Source of the DNA: an uncultured Bacteroides sp.
Lineage (GTDB): Bacteria; Bacteroidota; Bacteroidia; Bacteroidales; UBA932
Assembly: GCA_900543205.1 (NCBI GenBank)
Contig: UQQM01000036.1
Coordinates: 1-17,335 of the forward strand
Length of the DNA stretch: 17,335 nucleotides
Direction of reading: 5' to 3'
In this document: in pieces, positions 5,940 to 14,539 of the stretch
Layout: every line of letters begins with the position of its first letter
Numbering within the stretch: the stretch's first letter is position 1
Notes under the pieces: model-generated
The model's input: the letters and a program-made list of their open reading frames with translations, nothing else
Told to the model about the DNA's origin: nothing
Databases searched by the model: none
Made by a program: the position numbers and the translations under genes

Positions 5940-7417
5940 AACTCGAGCATATAATAAGGAACTGCGGGACAACGGAACTGCACGGCAACGCCGGGGCGGA
6001 AATCCTTTCCGTGACCAACGATTCGCGCAAGGCCGCGCCGGGATGCCTGTTCATCGCGGTGAACGGCTGCGGCAACGACGGGAGGGCCTACATACCCGCC
6101 GCAGTCGCCGCCGGAGCAAGCGCGGTGATGTATGAAGCCGCAGCTGACGACCCCGCCGCCGCGCAGGCAATAGCCTCCATACCCGAATCCGTCATACGCA
6201 TAGTCGTGCCCGACAGCAGGAAGGCCGTGGCGATGGCGGCCGACAGCTTCTACGGCCACCCGAGCGGGAAGCTACGCCTCGTGGGCGTCACCGGCACCAA
6301 CGGGAAGACGACCGTGGCCACCCTGCTCTACGACATGTTCAGGGAGCTCGGACACGAATGCGGGCTCATGTCCACGATAGCCAACTACATCGGCCCGCGC
6401 AGGCTGGAAACCGCCAACACGACCTCCGACCCCGTGACCATCAATTCGCTGCTCGCGCAGATGGTCGAAGCCGGATGCAGCCACTGCTTCATGGAGGTCA
6501 GCTCCATAGGAGTGGACCAGCACCGCATCGACGGCCTGGAGTTCAGCGCCGGCATATTCACCAACCTCACCCACGACCACCTCGACTACCACGGCAGCTT
6601 CGCGGCATACCTGCGCTGCAAGCAGATGTTCTTCGACATGCTGCCGAAGAAGGCGTTCGCAATCACCAACGCCGATGACAGGAACGGACGCATCATGGTG
6701 CAGAACACCAGGGCGAAGGTGCTGGAATACTCCTGCCGCAGCCTTGCCGACCACAGCTGCAGGATAGTCGAGCAGACCATAGAGGGCATGCTGCTGAACA
6801 TCGACGGCGCCGAAGTGTGGACCATGCTCTGCGGGGCGCACAACGCCAGCAACCTGCTGGCCATCTATTCCACCGCCCTGGCCCTCGGAACCCCGAAAGA
6901 CGAGGCCCTGCTCGCCCTGTCGAAGCTCAGACCGGTCAAGGGCAGGCTCGAGACCCTGGCGGGGCCGGACGGAATCAACGTGGTAATCGACTACGCCCAT
7001 ACCCCCGACGCGCTCGAGAACGTGCTCAAGACGCTCAGGGAGGTCGCTCCCGGGAAACCCCTGTTCTGCCTCTTCGGCTGCGGAGGGGACCGCGACCGGA
7101 GCAAGAGGCCCGAAATGGGCGCCATTGCCGCGAAATACGCCGACAGGATAATCCTGACATCCGACAACAGCCGCAGCGAGGACACTGAAGACATAATGGC
7201 GGAGATACGCGCCGGCATCCCTGCCTCGGCGCAGGCCCGGACTCTCGGCATAGCCGACAGGAAGGAGGCCATACGCACGGCTCTCACCCTCGCCTCCGGG
7301 GGTGCGACGGTGCTGCTCGCCGGAAAGGGCCACGAGACCTACCAGATAATCGGCGGCAGGAAGAACCATTTTGACGAAAGGGAGATAGTAGAAGAATTTT
7401 TCAAAAGCCTGAAGTAA
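5936..7417 (+). CDS. murE: UDP-MurNAc-tripeptide synthetase MurE
   Basis: This 493-residue Mur ligase starts at ATG 5936, which overlaps the ftsI stop as ATGA; the frame is open further upstream inside ftsI. It adds the third amino acid to UDP-MurNAc-L-Ala-D-Glu in the cytoplasm. Motifs are the ATP loop GTNGKTT (120-126), THDHLDYHG (212-220), the likely carbamylated Lys229, GAHNASN (300-306), IDYAHTPDAL (351-360) and GKGHE (463-467). The specificity loop reads Asp410-Asn-Ser-Arg413 where meso-diaminopimelate ligases have DNPR. Arg413 is kept, so meso-DAP remains the likely substrate, but the Pro-to-Ser change is unusual. murF does not follow, as is common in this phylum. The TAA directly abuts the mraY ATG. 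Confidence 0.96.
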   Translation: MKLEHIIRNCGTTELHGNAGAEILSVTNDSRKAAPGCLFIAVNGCGNDGRAYIPAAVAAGASAVMYEAAADDPAAAQAIASIPESVIRIVVPDSRKAVAMAADSFYGHPSGKLRLVGVTGTNGKTTVATLLYDMFRELGHECGLMSTIANYIGPRRLETANTTSDPVTINSLLAQMVEAGCSHCFMEVSSIGVDQHRIDGLEFSAGIFTNLTHDHLDYHGSFAAYLRCKQMFFDMLPKKAFAITNADDRNGRIMVQNTRAKVLEYSCRSLADHSCRIVEQTIEGMLLNIDGAEVWTMLCGAHNASNLLAIYSTALALGTPKDEALLALSKLRPVKGRLETLAGPDGINVVIDYAHTPDALENVLKTLREVAPGKPLFCLFGCGGDRDRSKRPEMGAIAAKYADRIILTSDNSRSEDTEDIMAEIRAGIPASAQARTLGIADRKEAIRTALTLASGGATVLLAGKGHETYQIIGGRKNHFDEREIVEEFFKSLK

Positions 7418-8575
7418 ATGCTGTACCACCTCATAGACTGGCTCGAAGGCCTGGGACTCAACATCCCCGGAACGGGGCTCATGCACTACCTGTCGTTCAG
7501 GGCCATGCTCGCGGCAGTGATAAGCCTGCTGATAGCCTTCTTCGCCGGAAAGAAAATCATCGCCTGGCTGCAGAAGAAGCAGATAGGCGAAACCATACGC
7601 GACCTCGGCCTCGAAGGCCAGATGCAGAAGAAAGGCACGCCCACGATGGGAGGCGTGATCATAATCATATCCCTGCTGGGTTCCGCCCTGCTCGTATGCC
7701 GCCTCGACAGCATCTATACCCTGCTGCTCATGCTCACCACCGTGTGGTGCGGGGCCATAGGCTTCACGGACGACTATATCAAGGTGTTCAGGCACCGCAA
7801 GGAGGGCATGAGCGAGAAAGGCAAGCTGGTGCTGCAGTTCGGACTCGGCCTCGTGATAGCGCTGACCGTGTGCGTCAGTCCGGACATACCCACCGAGAGG
7901 CTGGTGACCACGATTCCCTTCGTGAAGGCGCATGAGTTCGACTACTCCTGGCTCTCGCCGTTCACCGGCCAGCTCGGGGTCTACACTTCCTGGGGCATCT
8001 ACATGCTGATGATAATCTTCGTGATACTCGCCTGCTCCAACGGCACCAACCTCACCGACGGAATGGACGGCCTTGCCGCCGGCACCTCGGCCATAGTCGG
8101 AGTCGTGCTGGGGGTCATGGCCTGGCTCGGAGGCGACGCCCTGGATTCACGCTACCTCAACATCATGTACATACCCGGATCCGGAGAGGTGGCCGTGTTC
8201 ATGGCGGCCTTCGTGGGGGCGCTCATAGGCTTCCTCTGGTACAACACCTTCCCGGCCATGGTATTCATGGGCGACACCGGAAGCCTGACCATAGGCGGAA
8301 TCATAGGCGTGGGCGCTGTGCTCATACGCAAGGAGCTGCTGATGCCCGTGCTCTGCGGAATCTTCCTGATGGAAAGCCTGTCGGTCATCATCCAGAGGTC
8401 CTGGTTCAAGCACACGAAGCGCAAATACGGCGAAGGCAGGAGAGTGTTCCTGATGGCTCCCCTGCACCACCACTACCAGAAGAAAGGCATCCCGGAGCCG
8501 CGCATAGTCACGCGCTTCTGGATAATAGGGATATTATTGGCTATAGGCACGCTTGCATTGTTTAAAATCAGATAG
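7418..8575 (+). CDS. mraY: Phospho-MurNAc-pentapeptide transferase MraY
   Basis: MraY is a polytopic membrane enzyme that transfers phospho-MurNAc-pentapeptide from UDP to undecaprenyl phosphate, giving lipid I. The 385 residues show about ten hydrophobic helices and the family signatures GTPTMGGV (73-80), Asp118-Asp119-Tyr-Ile-Lys (Mg-binding pair), SNGTNLTDGMDGLA (207-220) with Asp214 and Asp217, FMGDTGSL (283-290) and APLHHHYQKKG (347-357) with the His triad 350-352. The length is within the Gram-negative range (360-420). It starts at the base after the murE stop, which suggests translational coupling. The last 30-40 bases are AT-rich, just ahead of the murD start. It is intact. Confidence 0.98.
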   Translation: MLYHLIDWLEGLGLNIPGTGLMHYLSFRAMLAAVISLLIAFFAGKKIIAWLQKKQIGETIRDLGLEGQMQKKGTPTMGGVIIIISLLGSALLVCRLDSIYTLLLMLTTVWCGAIGFTDDYIKVFRHRKEGMSEKGKLVLQFGLGLVIALTVCVSPDIPTERLVTTIPFVKAHEFDYSWLSPFTGQLGVYTSWGIYMLMIIFVILACSNGTNLTDGMDGLAAGTSAIVGVVLGVMAWLGGDALDSRYLNIMYIPGSGEVAVFMAAFVGALIGFLWYNTFPAMVFMGDTGSLTIGGIIGVGAVLIRKELLMPVLCGIFLMESLSVIIQRSWFKHTKRKYGEGRRVFLMAPLHHHYQKKGIPEPRIVTRFWIIGILLAIGTLALFKIR

Positions 8576-8577
8576 TC

Positions 8578-9918
8578 ATGGCTAGGATTGCAATATTGGG
8601 AGGAGGCGAGAGCGGAGTGGGCTCCGCGGTGCTTGCCAAGGTGAAGGGCTTCGACGTCTTCCTTTCCGACAGCGGTAAGCTCAAGCCCGAATATGCGGAG
8701 ACGCTCAGGAAATGGGACATCCCCTTCGAGGAGGGAGGCCACAGCGAGGAACTTGTACTCAACTCCGATGAGGTGGTGAAGAGCCCCGGCATACCTTGCG
8801 ACGCCCCGATGGTCAGGGCGCTGGAGGCGCGCGGGATACACGTCATATCGGAAATCGAATTCGCCGCCCGCTACGACAATGCGAAGAAGATTTGCGTCAC
8901 CGGCTCCAACGGCAAGACCACGACCACCTCGCTGATACACTACCTGCTATGCGAGGCCGGCCTGAACGCAGGTCTCGGCGGGAACATAGGGAAGAGCTAC
9001 GCAATGCAGGTGGCAACCGAGAAGCACGACTATTACGTACTGGAAATCAGCAGCTTCCAGCTTGACAACTGCTACGATTTCCGCCCAGACATCGCCATCA
9101 TCACCAACATCACCCCCGACCATCTCGACCGCTACGGCCACGACATACAGAAATACGCCGCAGCGAAGTTCCGTCTGGTCCGCAACCTAAGGCCGGAGGA
9201 CTGCTTCATCTTCGACTCCGACGACGCGATAACCATAGAGAACCTCAACAACATAGTTCTCAAGGCCAAGATGCTTCCCTTCACCCAGAAGGCCGAGGTG
9301 AAGCAGGGAGCCTTCGTGCGGGGCGACAGCATGGTGCTGCGCTACGGTGAAGAGGAGACCGAAATATATCTTCAGGAACTGGCCCTCGGAGGCAGGCACA
9401 ACCTCTACAACTCCATGGCCGCTGCGCTCGCCGCGAAGGCCACCGGAATCAGCAACGAGGTCATAAGGAAGAGCCTCAAGACCTTCAAGCCCATAGAGCA
9501 CAGGCTGGAGCCCGTTCTCAGCGTAGGCGGGGTGCTCTACATCAACGACTCCAAGGCCACCAACGTGGATTCCGCATGGTACGCGCTGGAATGCCAGACC
9601 AGGCCGGTGGTGTGGATAGTCGGAGGCACCGACAAGGGCAACGACTACAGCGTCCTCGACCAGCTCGTGCGCGACAAGGTGAAGGCCATAGTATGTCTCG
9701 GAACCGACAACGCCAAGATACACGCAGCCTTCGAGGACATGGTGGGAAGTGCCAACATCTGCGACTGCGACAGTGCGGAATCGGCGGTGAAGGCGGCCGC
9801 AGGCTTCGCGAAAAAGGGGGATGTGGTGCTCCTGAGCCCCTGCTGCGCGAGCTTCGACCTTTTCAAGAACTACGAGGACAGGGGCAGACAGTTCAAGGAA
9901 GCGGTAAGAAGACTTTAG
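8578..9918 (+). CDS. murD: UDP-MurNAc-L-alanine:D-glutamate ligase MurD
   Basis: This 446-residue cytoplasmic Mur ligase adds D-glutamate to UDP-MurNAc-L-Ala. The N-terminal Rossmann-like domain begins ILGGGESGVGSA (6-17). The central ATPase domain has GSNGKTTTT (109-117), EISSFQLD (156-163), TPDHLDRYG (179-187) and Lys197, the expected carbamylated lysine. The C-terminal domain has GRHNLYN (272-278), HRLE (308-311), YINDSKATN (321-329) and LLSPCCASFDLFKNYEDRG (418-436), the MurD-specific signature. Two bases separate it from mraY and four from ftsW, so it belongs to the same transcript. It is intact and of normal length. Confidence 0.97.
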   Translation: MARIAILGGGESGVGSAVLAKVKGFDVFLSDSGKLKPEYAETLRKWDIPFEEGGHSEELVLNSDEVVKSPGIPCDAPMVRALEARGIHVISEIEFAARYDNAKKICVTGSNGKTTTTSLIHYLLCEAGLNAGLGGNIGKSYAMQVATEKHDYYVLEISSFQLDNCYDFRPDIAIITNITPDHLDRYGHDIQKYAAAKFRLVRNLRPEDCFIFDSDDAITIENLNNIVLKAKMLPFTQKAEVKQGAFVRGDSMVLRYGEEETEIYLQELALGGRHNLYNSMAAALAAKATGISNEVIRKSLKTFKPIEHRLEPVLSVGGVLYINDSKATNVDSAWYALECQTRPVVWIVGGTDKGNDYSVLDQLVRDKVKAIVCLGTDNAKIHAAFEDMVGSANICDCDSAESAVKAAAGFAKKGDVVLLSPCCASFDLFKNYEDRGRQFKEAVRRL

Positions 9919-9922
9919 GGAC

Positions 9923-11278
9923 ATGGCAGCAAGGACGAAGAAATTCTCGCTCTGGACATTCGCGGACCGCTTTGAAGGAGACAAGGTGGTCTGGATAATC
10001 CTGCTCATGCTCTGCATGATCTCGATAGTCTGCATGTTCTCGTCGACCTCGCGCCTGGTCACCGACAAGACCACGCGCCTCGACATGGTCAGCGAGCAGA
10101 TATTCTTCGTCGCATTCGGGCTCGCCATCATAATAGGGCTCTACAACATCAAGAACATCAACGTGTTCCGCAAGCTCAGCATGCTCGGCTTCCCGCTTTC
10201 TTTCGTGTTGCTCCTGCTGCTCGACACGCACGTCGACTTAAAGGGGGTGGTCAAAGCCCTGAACATCAACGAAGCCTACCGCATACTCCAGGTGGGCGGA
10301 ATGCAGATACACGTGTTCGAGGTGGTCAAGGTGGCGATGGTGCTCTACCTCGCCTGGGCCCTGGACGCCTTCAAGAAAGGCGAGCTCAAGGGCAGGATGA
10401 GCGACCGCTGGAAGAAAATCCTGTATATCTACGCCCCCTTCCTTATAACCTTCGTGATGGTGATTCCGGGAAGCAACTCCAGCGCCCTGCTGATAGGCGG
10501 CATAATGTTCGTCGTCATACTGCTTGGAGGAGGCAACTTCAAGGACATGTCCACGCTCTTCTTCGGGGCGGTTCTGGCCGTCGCGATATGCTTCGGGATT
10601 TTCAAGATTTCCGACGGAAAATACCTCGGGCGCATCGCCACTCCGATTTCCCGAATATTCGAGACCCACGACTGGGAGGCGCAGTTCCTGAACAGCCCGA
10701 GGGGCAGCGACGAATACCAGACGGCCCTGGACAAGATAAGGCAGCCCTACAGTGCCAAGATAGCCGTCCATGAAGGCGGAATCTTCGGCAAGGGCCCGGG
10801 CCAGAGCACCCAGAGATACGTGGTCCCCGACATGTCGGAGGACTACATGTACAGCTTCATAATAGAGGAATACGGGCTCTTCGGCGGCATACTGGTGATA
10901 TGCCTCTATGTCTCGCTGCTGGCCAGGGGCTCGATCATAGTCAGGAACTGCGGAAAGGACCTCTACGCCAAGCTCAGCGTGGCCGGACTCTGCCTGCTGA
11001 TCTCGGGCCAGGCCTTCCTGCACATGTTCGTGAACGCGGACATCGGCCCCATGACCGGACAGACCCTGCCCATGATAAGCCACGGCACCAGCGCCTTCCT
11101 CTGCTTCTGCATAGCCTTCGGCGTCATCCTCTCATTCAGCCGCATAGCCGCGCGCAGGATAGACAAGGAGACCCGCGAGGCCCAGCCTCTGATGGACTCG
11201 AGGGAGGAGATCAGCGCGTCGCTTGACGACCTGGACGCATTCGAATCGGGAAAACTTGACAATTATGACGAAATATAG
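9923..11278 (+). CDS. ftsW: Septal peptidoglycan glycosyltransferase FtsW (SEDS family)
   Basis: FtsW polymerises lipid II into septal glycan with FtsI. The 451 residues hold about ten transmembrane helices. The large extracytoplasmic loop (about 232-305) contains GKGPGQSTQRYVVPDMSEDYM, with Asp307 in the position of the catalytic Asp of SEDS proteins, followed by SFIIEEYGLFGG. The signature GPMTGQTLPMISHGTS (375-390) is present, with His387 where most relatives have Gly (S-x-G-G-T-S). The cytoplasmic tail of about 40 residues is acidic (EEISASLDDLDAFES). The last 14 nt overlap the start of murG. Placement between murD and murG is classical. Confidence 0.95.
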   Translation: MAARTKKFSLWTFADRFEGDKVVWIILLMLCMISIVCMFSSTSRLVTDKTTRLDMVSEQIFFVAFGLAIIIGLYNIKNINVFRKLSMLGFPLSFVLLLLLDTHVDLKGVVKALNINEAYRILQVGGMQIHVFEVVKVAMVLYLAWALDAFKKGELKGRMSDRWKKILYIYAPFLITFVMVIPGSNSSALLIGGIMFVVILLGGGNFKDMSTLFFGAVLAVAICFGIFKISDGKYLGRIATPISRIFETHDWEAQFLNSPRGSDEYQTALDKIRQPYSAKIAVHEGGIFGKGPGQSTQRYVVPDMSEDYMYSFIIEEYGLFGGILVICLYVSLLARGSIIVRNCGKDLYAKLSVAGLCLLISGQAFLHMFVNADIGPMTGQTLPMISHGTSAFLCFCIAFGVILSFSRIAARRIDKETREAQPLMDSREEISASLDDLDAFESGKLDNYDEI

Positions 11279-12395
11279 GAAACTCAAGGCGATAATCAGC
11301 GGCGGAGGCACCGGAGGCCACATATTCCCCGCAATAGCCATAGCCGACAAGCTCCGGCAGCTCAACCCCGAAAGCGAGATAATCTTCGTGGGCGCGGAAG
11401 GACGCATGGAGATGGAGAAGGTTCCGGCGGCAGGCTACAGGATAGTCGGGCTGCCTATAGCCGGACTGCAGCGCAAGCTGAGCCTTTCCAACCTGATGCA
11501 CAACCTCATGCTGCCCTTCAAGCTGGCCGGTAGCCAGAGGAAGGCGGGCACTATAATCGAGGAATTCGAGCCGGACGTCGCGATAGGCGTGGGAGGATAC
11601 GCCAGCGCTCCCCTGCTGCGCGAAGCCGTGAAGCGCCATGTCCCCTCCCTGATACAGGAGCAGAACAGCTACGCTGGGCTCACAAACAAGATGCTGGCCA
11701 AAAAGGCCGACAGCATCTGCGTGGCCTACGAAGGCATGGAGCGCTTCTTCCCAAAAGACAAGATAGTGCTGAGCGGCAACCCCATACGCTCCGACATCCA
11801 CCCCTATTCGGCTGCCGAACGCGCGGAAGGGGTCAGTTTCTACGGTTTCACCGAAGGTTGCAGGCACATCTGCGTAATCGGCGGCAGCCTCGGCAGCGGA
11901 ACACTCAACAACGCGATGCGCGCCTGGATAGAGGCCGGCTGCCCCGGAGGCGGTGACGTGGAGGTGCTCTGGCAGTGCGGACGCTACTACAAGCAGGGGG
12001 TCGACGAATTCATGCGCGGACGCAAGCTCCCGAAAATCAGGTACACGGACTTCATAGCCCGCATGGATCTCGCCTACGCGATGGCCGACGTGGTGGTGAG
12101 CCGTTCGGGGGCGTCCTCCATCTCGGAGATATGCGCCGCCGGCAAGGCGGCCGTGTTCGTGCCCTCCCCCAACGTGGCCGAAGACCACCAGACCCACAAC
12201 GCGATGGCCCTCGTGAACCGGGGCGCGGCCATGATTGTCAGGGACGACGAAGCGGTCGGGAAACTGCTTTCCACCGCGACGGAGCTGGCACACGATGAGA
12301 AGAAGATAGCCGCGATAGCCGGGAACGCCGCCGCAATGGCGCTGCCCGACGCGGCACAGACCATAGCTGACGAAATCTACAGGATAGCAAGATGA
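11265..12395 (+). CDS. murG: UDP-GlcNAc:lipid I N-acetylglucosaminyltransferase MurG
   Basis: MurG is a peripheral membrane GT28 enzyme that converts lipid I to lipid II. I chose ATG 11265 (376 residues), since the glycine loop GGGTGGH (13-19) then lies at its usual distance from the start; the longer frame from 11223 lies inside ftsW. Motifs are GVGGYAS (108-114), QEQNSYAGLTN (131-141), GNPIR (171-175), GGSLGS (206-211), the UDP-GlcNAc-binding SRSGASSISE (279-288) with Glu288, and EDHQTHNA (306-313, usually DDHQ). It overlaps ftsW by 14 nt and murC by ATGA. Nineteen of its 30 isoleucines use ATA, an extreme case of the cluster-wide codon habit. Confidence 0.96.
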   Translation: MTKYRKLKAIISGGGTGGHIFPAIAIADKLRQLNPESEIIFVGAEGRMEMEKVPAAGYRIVGLPIAGLQRKLSLSNLMHNLMLPFKLAGSQRKAGTIIEEFEPDVAIGVGGYASAPLLREAVKRHVPSLIQEQNSYAGLTNKMLAKKADSICVAYEGMERFFPKDKIVLSGNPIRSDIHPYSAAERAEGVSFYGFTEGCRHICVIGGSLGSGTLNNAMRAWIEAGCPGGGDVEVLWQCGRYYKQGVDEFMRGRKLPKIRYTDFIARMDLAYAMADVVVSRSGASSISEICAAGKAAVFVPSPNVAEDHQTHNAMALVNRGAAMIVRDDEAVGKLLSTATELAHDEKKIAAIAGNAAAMALPDAAQTIADEIYRIAR

Positions 12396-13744
12396 AATAC
12401 AGGAACGTATACTTCATAGGCATAGGAGGCATAGGCATGAGCGCGATAGCCCGCTTCTGCAAGTTCAAGGGCTGCAGCGTCTCCGGCTACGACCGCACCC
12501 CCTCGGAGCTCACCCGCCGGCTGGAAGCCGAAGGAATTGAGGTCCACTACGATGACGACTGCAGCAGGATTCCGGAGGACAGGGAGGACACGCTCGTGGT
12601 CTACACTCCCGCCGTTCCCGACGAATTCGGAGAGCTTGCATACGCGCGCGAGAAAGGCTACAAGGTCATCAAGCGTTCGCGCATGCTGGGCGAGCTCACC
12701 CGGGGAGAAAGCTGCCTCGCGGTGGCGGGAACGCACGGGAAGACCACCACTTCGACCATGATAGCCCATATCCTCACCGAGGGCGGCAACGGCTGCTCGG
12801 CCTTTCTGGGAGGCATATCGAAGAACTACGGCACGAACATGCTGGTCAGCGACACTCCGGTCGTGGTGGCCGAAGCCGACGAGTTCGACCGCTCGTTCCT
12901 GCAGCTGCATCCTTCGACGGCGGTCATCACTTCGATGGACGCCGACCATCTGGACATCTACGGGGACCTCGAACACGTGCAGCAGGCTTTCCGCGAATTC
13001 GCCTCGCAGGTCAGCGAGACGCTGATTCTCAAATACGGGCTGCCTATTGCCAGCGGCGATGTGCAGGCGAAGATATTCACCTACCATTTCGACAATCCCT
13101 CGGCTGACTTCCATTCGGCCAACCTGCGGCTCGGCGACGACGGCCACTATACCTACGACCTCGTATATCCTGGCGGCACCCTCAGCGACATACGCGTGGG
13201 TGCAATCGGCTGGGTGAACGTGGAGAACAGCATCGCGGCGGCCGCCGTCTGCCTCTGCCGGGGCATGGACGCCCAGAAGGTCCGCCATGCGCTTTCCAGC
13301 TTCGAAGGCGTGCGCAGGAGGCTCGACGTGCACGTCAACCGCCCGGGGCTCTGCTATATCGATGACTACGCCCACCATCCCGCCGAGCTGCGCAGCGCGA
13401 TCAGCTCCGTGAGGCAGGTGTTCCCCGGCAGGAAAATCACCGGCGTGTTCCAGCCCCATCTCTACACGCGCACCCGGGACTTCGCATCCGGATTCGCCGA
13501 AGCTCTGAGCATGCTGGACAGGTTGATTCTGCTCGACATCTATCCTGCCCGCGAGGAGCCGATAGAAGGCGTAAGCTCGGAGCTTATCTTCAAGGACGTC
13601 AGCTGTCCGGAGAAGCTGCTCGTACACAAGTCCGGGCTCATGGACCTGCTTTCGCGCGAGGAGCTCGACGTGCTGATCACTCTCGGGGCCGGCGACATAG
13701 ACCGCTTCGTGCCCGAAATCACCGGAATGCTTGAAAAGCGATAG
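12392..13744 (+). CDS. murC: UDP-MurNAc:L-alanine ligase MurC
   Basis: MurC adds L-alanine to UDP-MurNAc, the first peptide step. The 450 residues show the UDP-binding FIGIGGIGMSA (8-18), ATP loop GTHGKTTT (113-120), EADEFDRSFL (161-170), SMDADHLDIYG (181-191), GVRRRLD (306-312), IDDYAHHP (323-330), FQPHLYTRT (353-361) and GAGDIDR (432-438). The motif before the C-terminal domain reads GWVNVEN (273-279), where other Mur ligases have GxHNxxN, so the usual His is Val275; this may be a phylum trait. It overlaps murG by ATGA and is separated from ftsQ by 6 bp. It is intact. Confidence 0.97.
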   Translation: MKYRNVYFIGIGGIGMSAIARFCKFKGCSVSGYDRTPSELTRRLEAEGIEVHYDDDCSRIPEDREDTLVVYTPAVPDEFGELAYAREKGYKVIKRSRMLGELTRGESCLAVAGTHGKTTTSTMIAHILTEGGNGCSAFLGGISKNYGTNMLVSDTPVVVAEADEFDRSFLQLHPSTAVITSMDADHLDIYGDLEHVQQAFREFASQVSETLILKYGLPIASGDVQAKIFTYHFDNPSADFHSANLRLGDDGHYTYDLVYPGGTLSDIRVGAIGWVNVENSIAAAAVCLCRGMDAQKVRHALSSFEGVRRRLDVHVNRPGLCYIDDYAHHPAELRSAISSVRQVFPGRKITGVFQPHLYTRTRDFASGFAEALSMLDRLILLDIYPAREEPIEGVSSELIFKDVSCPEKLLVHKSGLMDLLSREELDVLITLGAGDIDRFVPEITGMLEKR

Positions 13745-13750
13745 AATGCG

Positions 13751-14539
13751 ATGAAGACGAAGACCGGACATATCCTTGCCGCCGTGCTCGCCGCCCTGTT
13801 CTTCGCAGGATGCGCCCTGCTGCTCCATGCAAGCAGGGAGAGGAGGGCAGTGCTCGCCTGCGAGCATGTGGAGGTGGAGCTCATGGACAGTCTCAGGTTC
13901 GTCACGGAAAACCAGGTGAAAAGCTGGCTCGACAGGAATTACGGCACCTGCGTCGGAAAGAGGCTCGACAGTCTCGACCTGGCCGGGATAGAGAAGATGC
14001 TGCTCAGCCGAGGGCCGATAACCGGCTGCGAGGCCTGGACCGACGACGCCGGGGTGCTGCACCTGGAAATCAGCCAGAGGAGCCCGGCGCTCAGGTTCAG
14101 CTACGGCGACGGCAGGGGCTACTATGTCGACGCCGGAGGATACATCTTCCCCCTGCACGACAGCTTCACCGCCGATGTCCGGCTCATCGAAGGCGAAATC
14201 CCGGTACGCCCGGCGGCGGGTTTCAGCGGACATCCCGAATCGGAGAAGGACAGGGAGTGGATTGCAGGCATGCTGGAGCTGAACCGGAAAATCGAAGGCT
14301 CCAGGAACTGGAGAGGGCTCGTGGAACGCACCATAATACGCGACAACGGCGACATAGCCATCACAGTGAGCTCGGGAGACGAGCTTTTCATACTCGGGAA
14401 GCCGGACAGGCTGGACGAGAAGCTCAAGGGGCTCGAGGTATACTACAGGCGTATCGTCCCAGAAAAGGGCGAGGGCTACTACAGGACCGTAAATCTGAAA
14501 TATAAAAATCAAATAATATGCAGGCAGAAAGATACATAG
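13751..14539 (+). CDS. ftsQ: Cell division protein FtsQ/DivIB
   Basis: This 262-residue bitopic protein has a short cytoplasmic end, a transmembrane helix at about 7-26, and a periplasmic POTRA domain at about 38-110 (VEVELMDSLRFVTENQVKSW..EISQRSPALRF). The beta domain follows, with GYYVDAGGYIFPL (123-135), the usual Y-D-x-x-G-x-x-x-P-L pattern of FtsQ. FtsQ links FtsL/FtsB-type partners to the early divisome. Cys21 in LFFAGC resembles a lipobox but lies in the helix of a clear FtsQ. The last 22 nt overlap the start of ftsA, and its final codons are AT-rich (NLKYKNQIICR). The call rests on POTRA/FtsQ patterns plus position; sequence conservation in this family is low. Confidence 0.9.
   Translation: MKTKTGHILAAVLAALFFAGCALLLHASRERRAVLACEHVEVELMDSLRFVTENQVKSWLDRNYGTCVGKRLDSLDLAGIEKMLLSRGPITGCEAWTDDAGVLHLEISQRSPALRFSYGDGRGYYVDAGGYIFPLHDSFTADVRLIEGEIPVRPAAGFSGHPESEKDREWIAGMLELNRKIEGSRNWRGLVERTIIRDNGDIAITVSSGDELFILGKPDRLDEKLKGLEVYYRRIVPEKGEGYYRTVNLKYKNQIICRQKDT

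Noticed and set aside
4293..5972. Very long open frames on the minus strand opposite ftsI, and likewise opposite murE/mraY (6272-7933), murC/ftsQ (12377-14512) and ftsA/ftsZ (15594-17273)
   Set aside because: They are mirror frames caused by strong codon bias in GC-rich genes. The plus-strand proteins carry all family motifs, and the antisense translations show no recognisable domains.
13751..13820. Lipobox-like LFFAGC at the FtsQ N-terminus
   Set aside because: Phe at -3 is a poor lipobox residue, hydrophobic sequence continues after the Cys, and the rest is a clear bitopic FtsQ with a POTRA domain.
14490..14497. TAAATCTG as an internal promoter for ftsA
   Set aside because: It has one mismatch to TAnnTTTG and no -33 element. 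It is better explained as the AT-rich pocket before the ftsA start.
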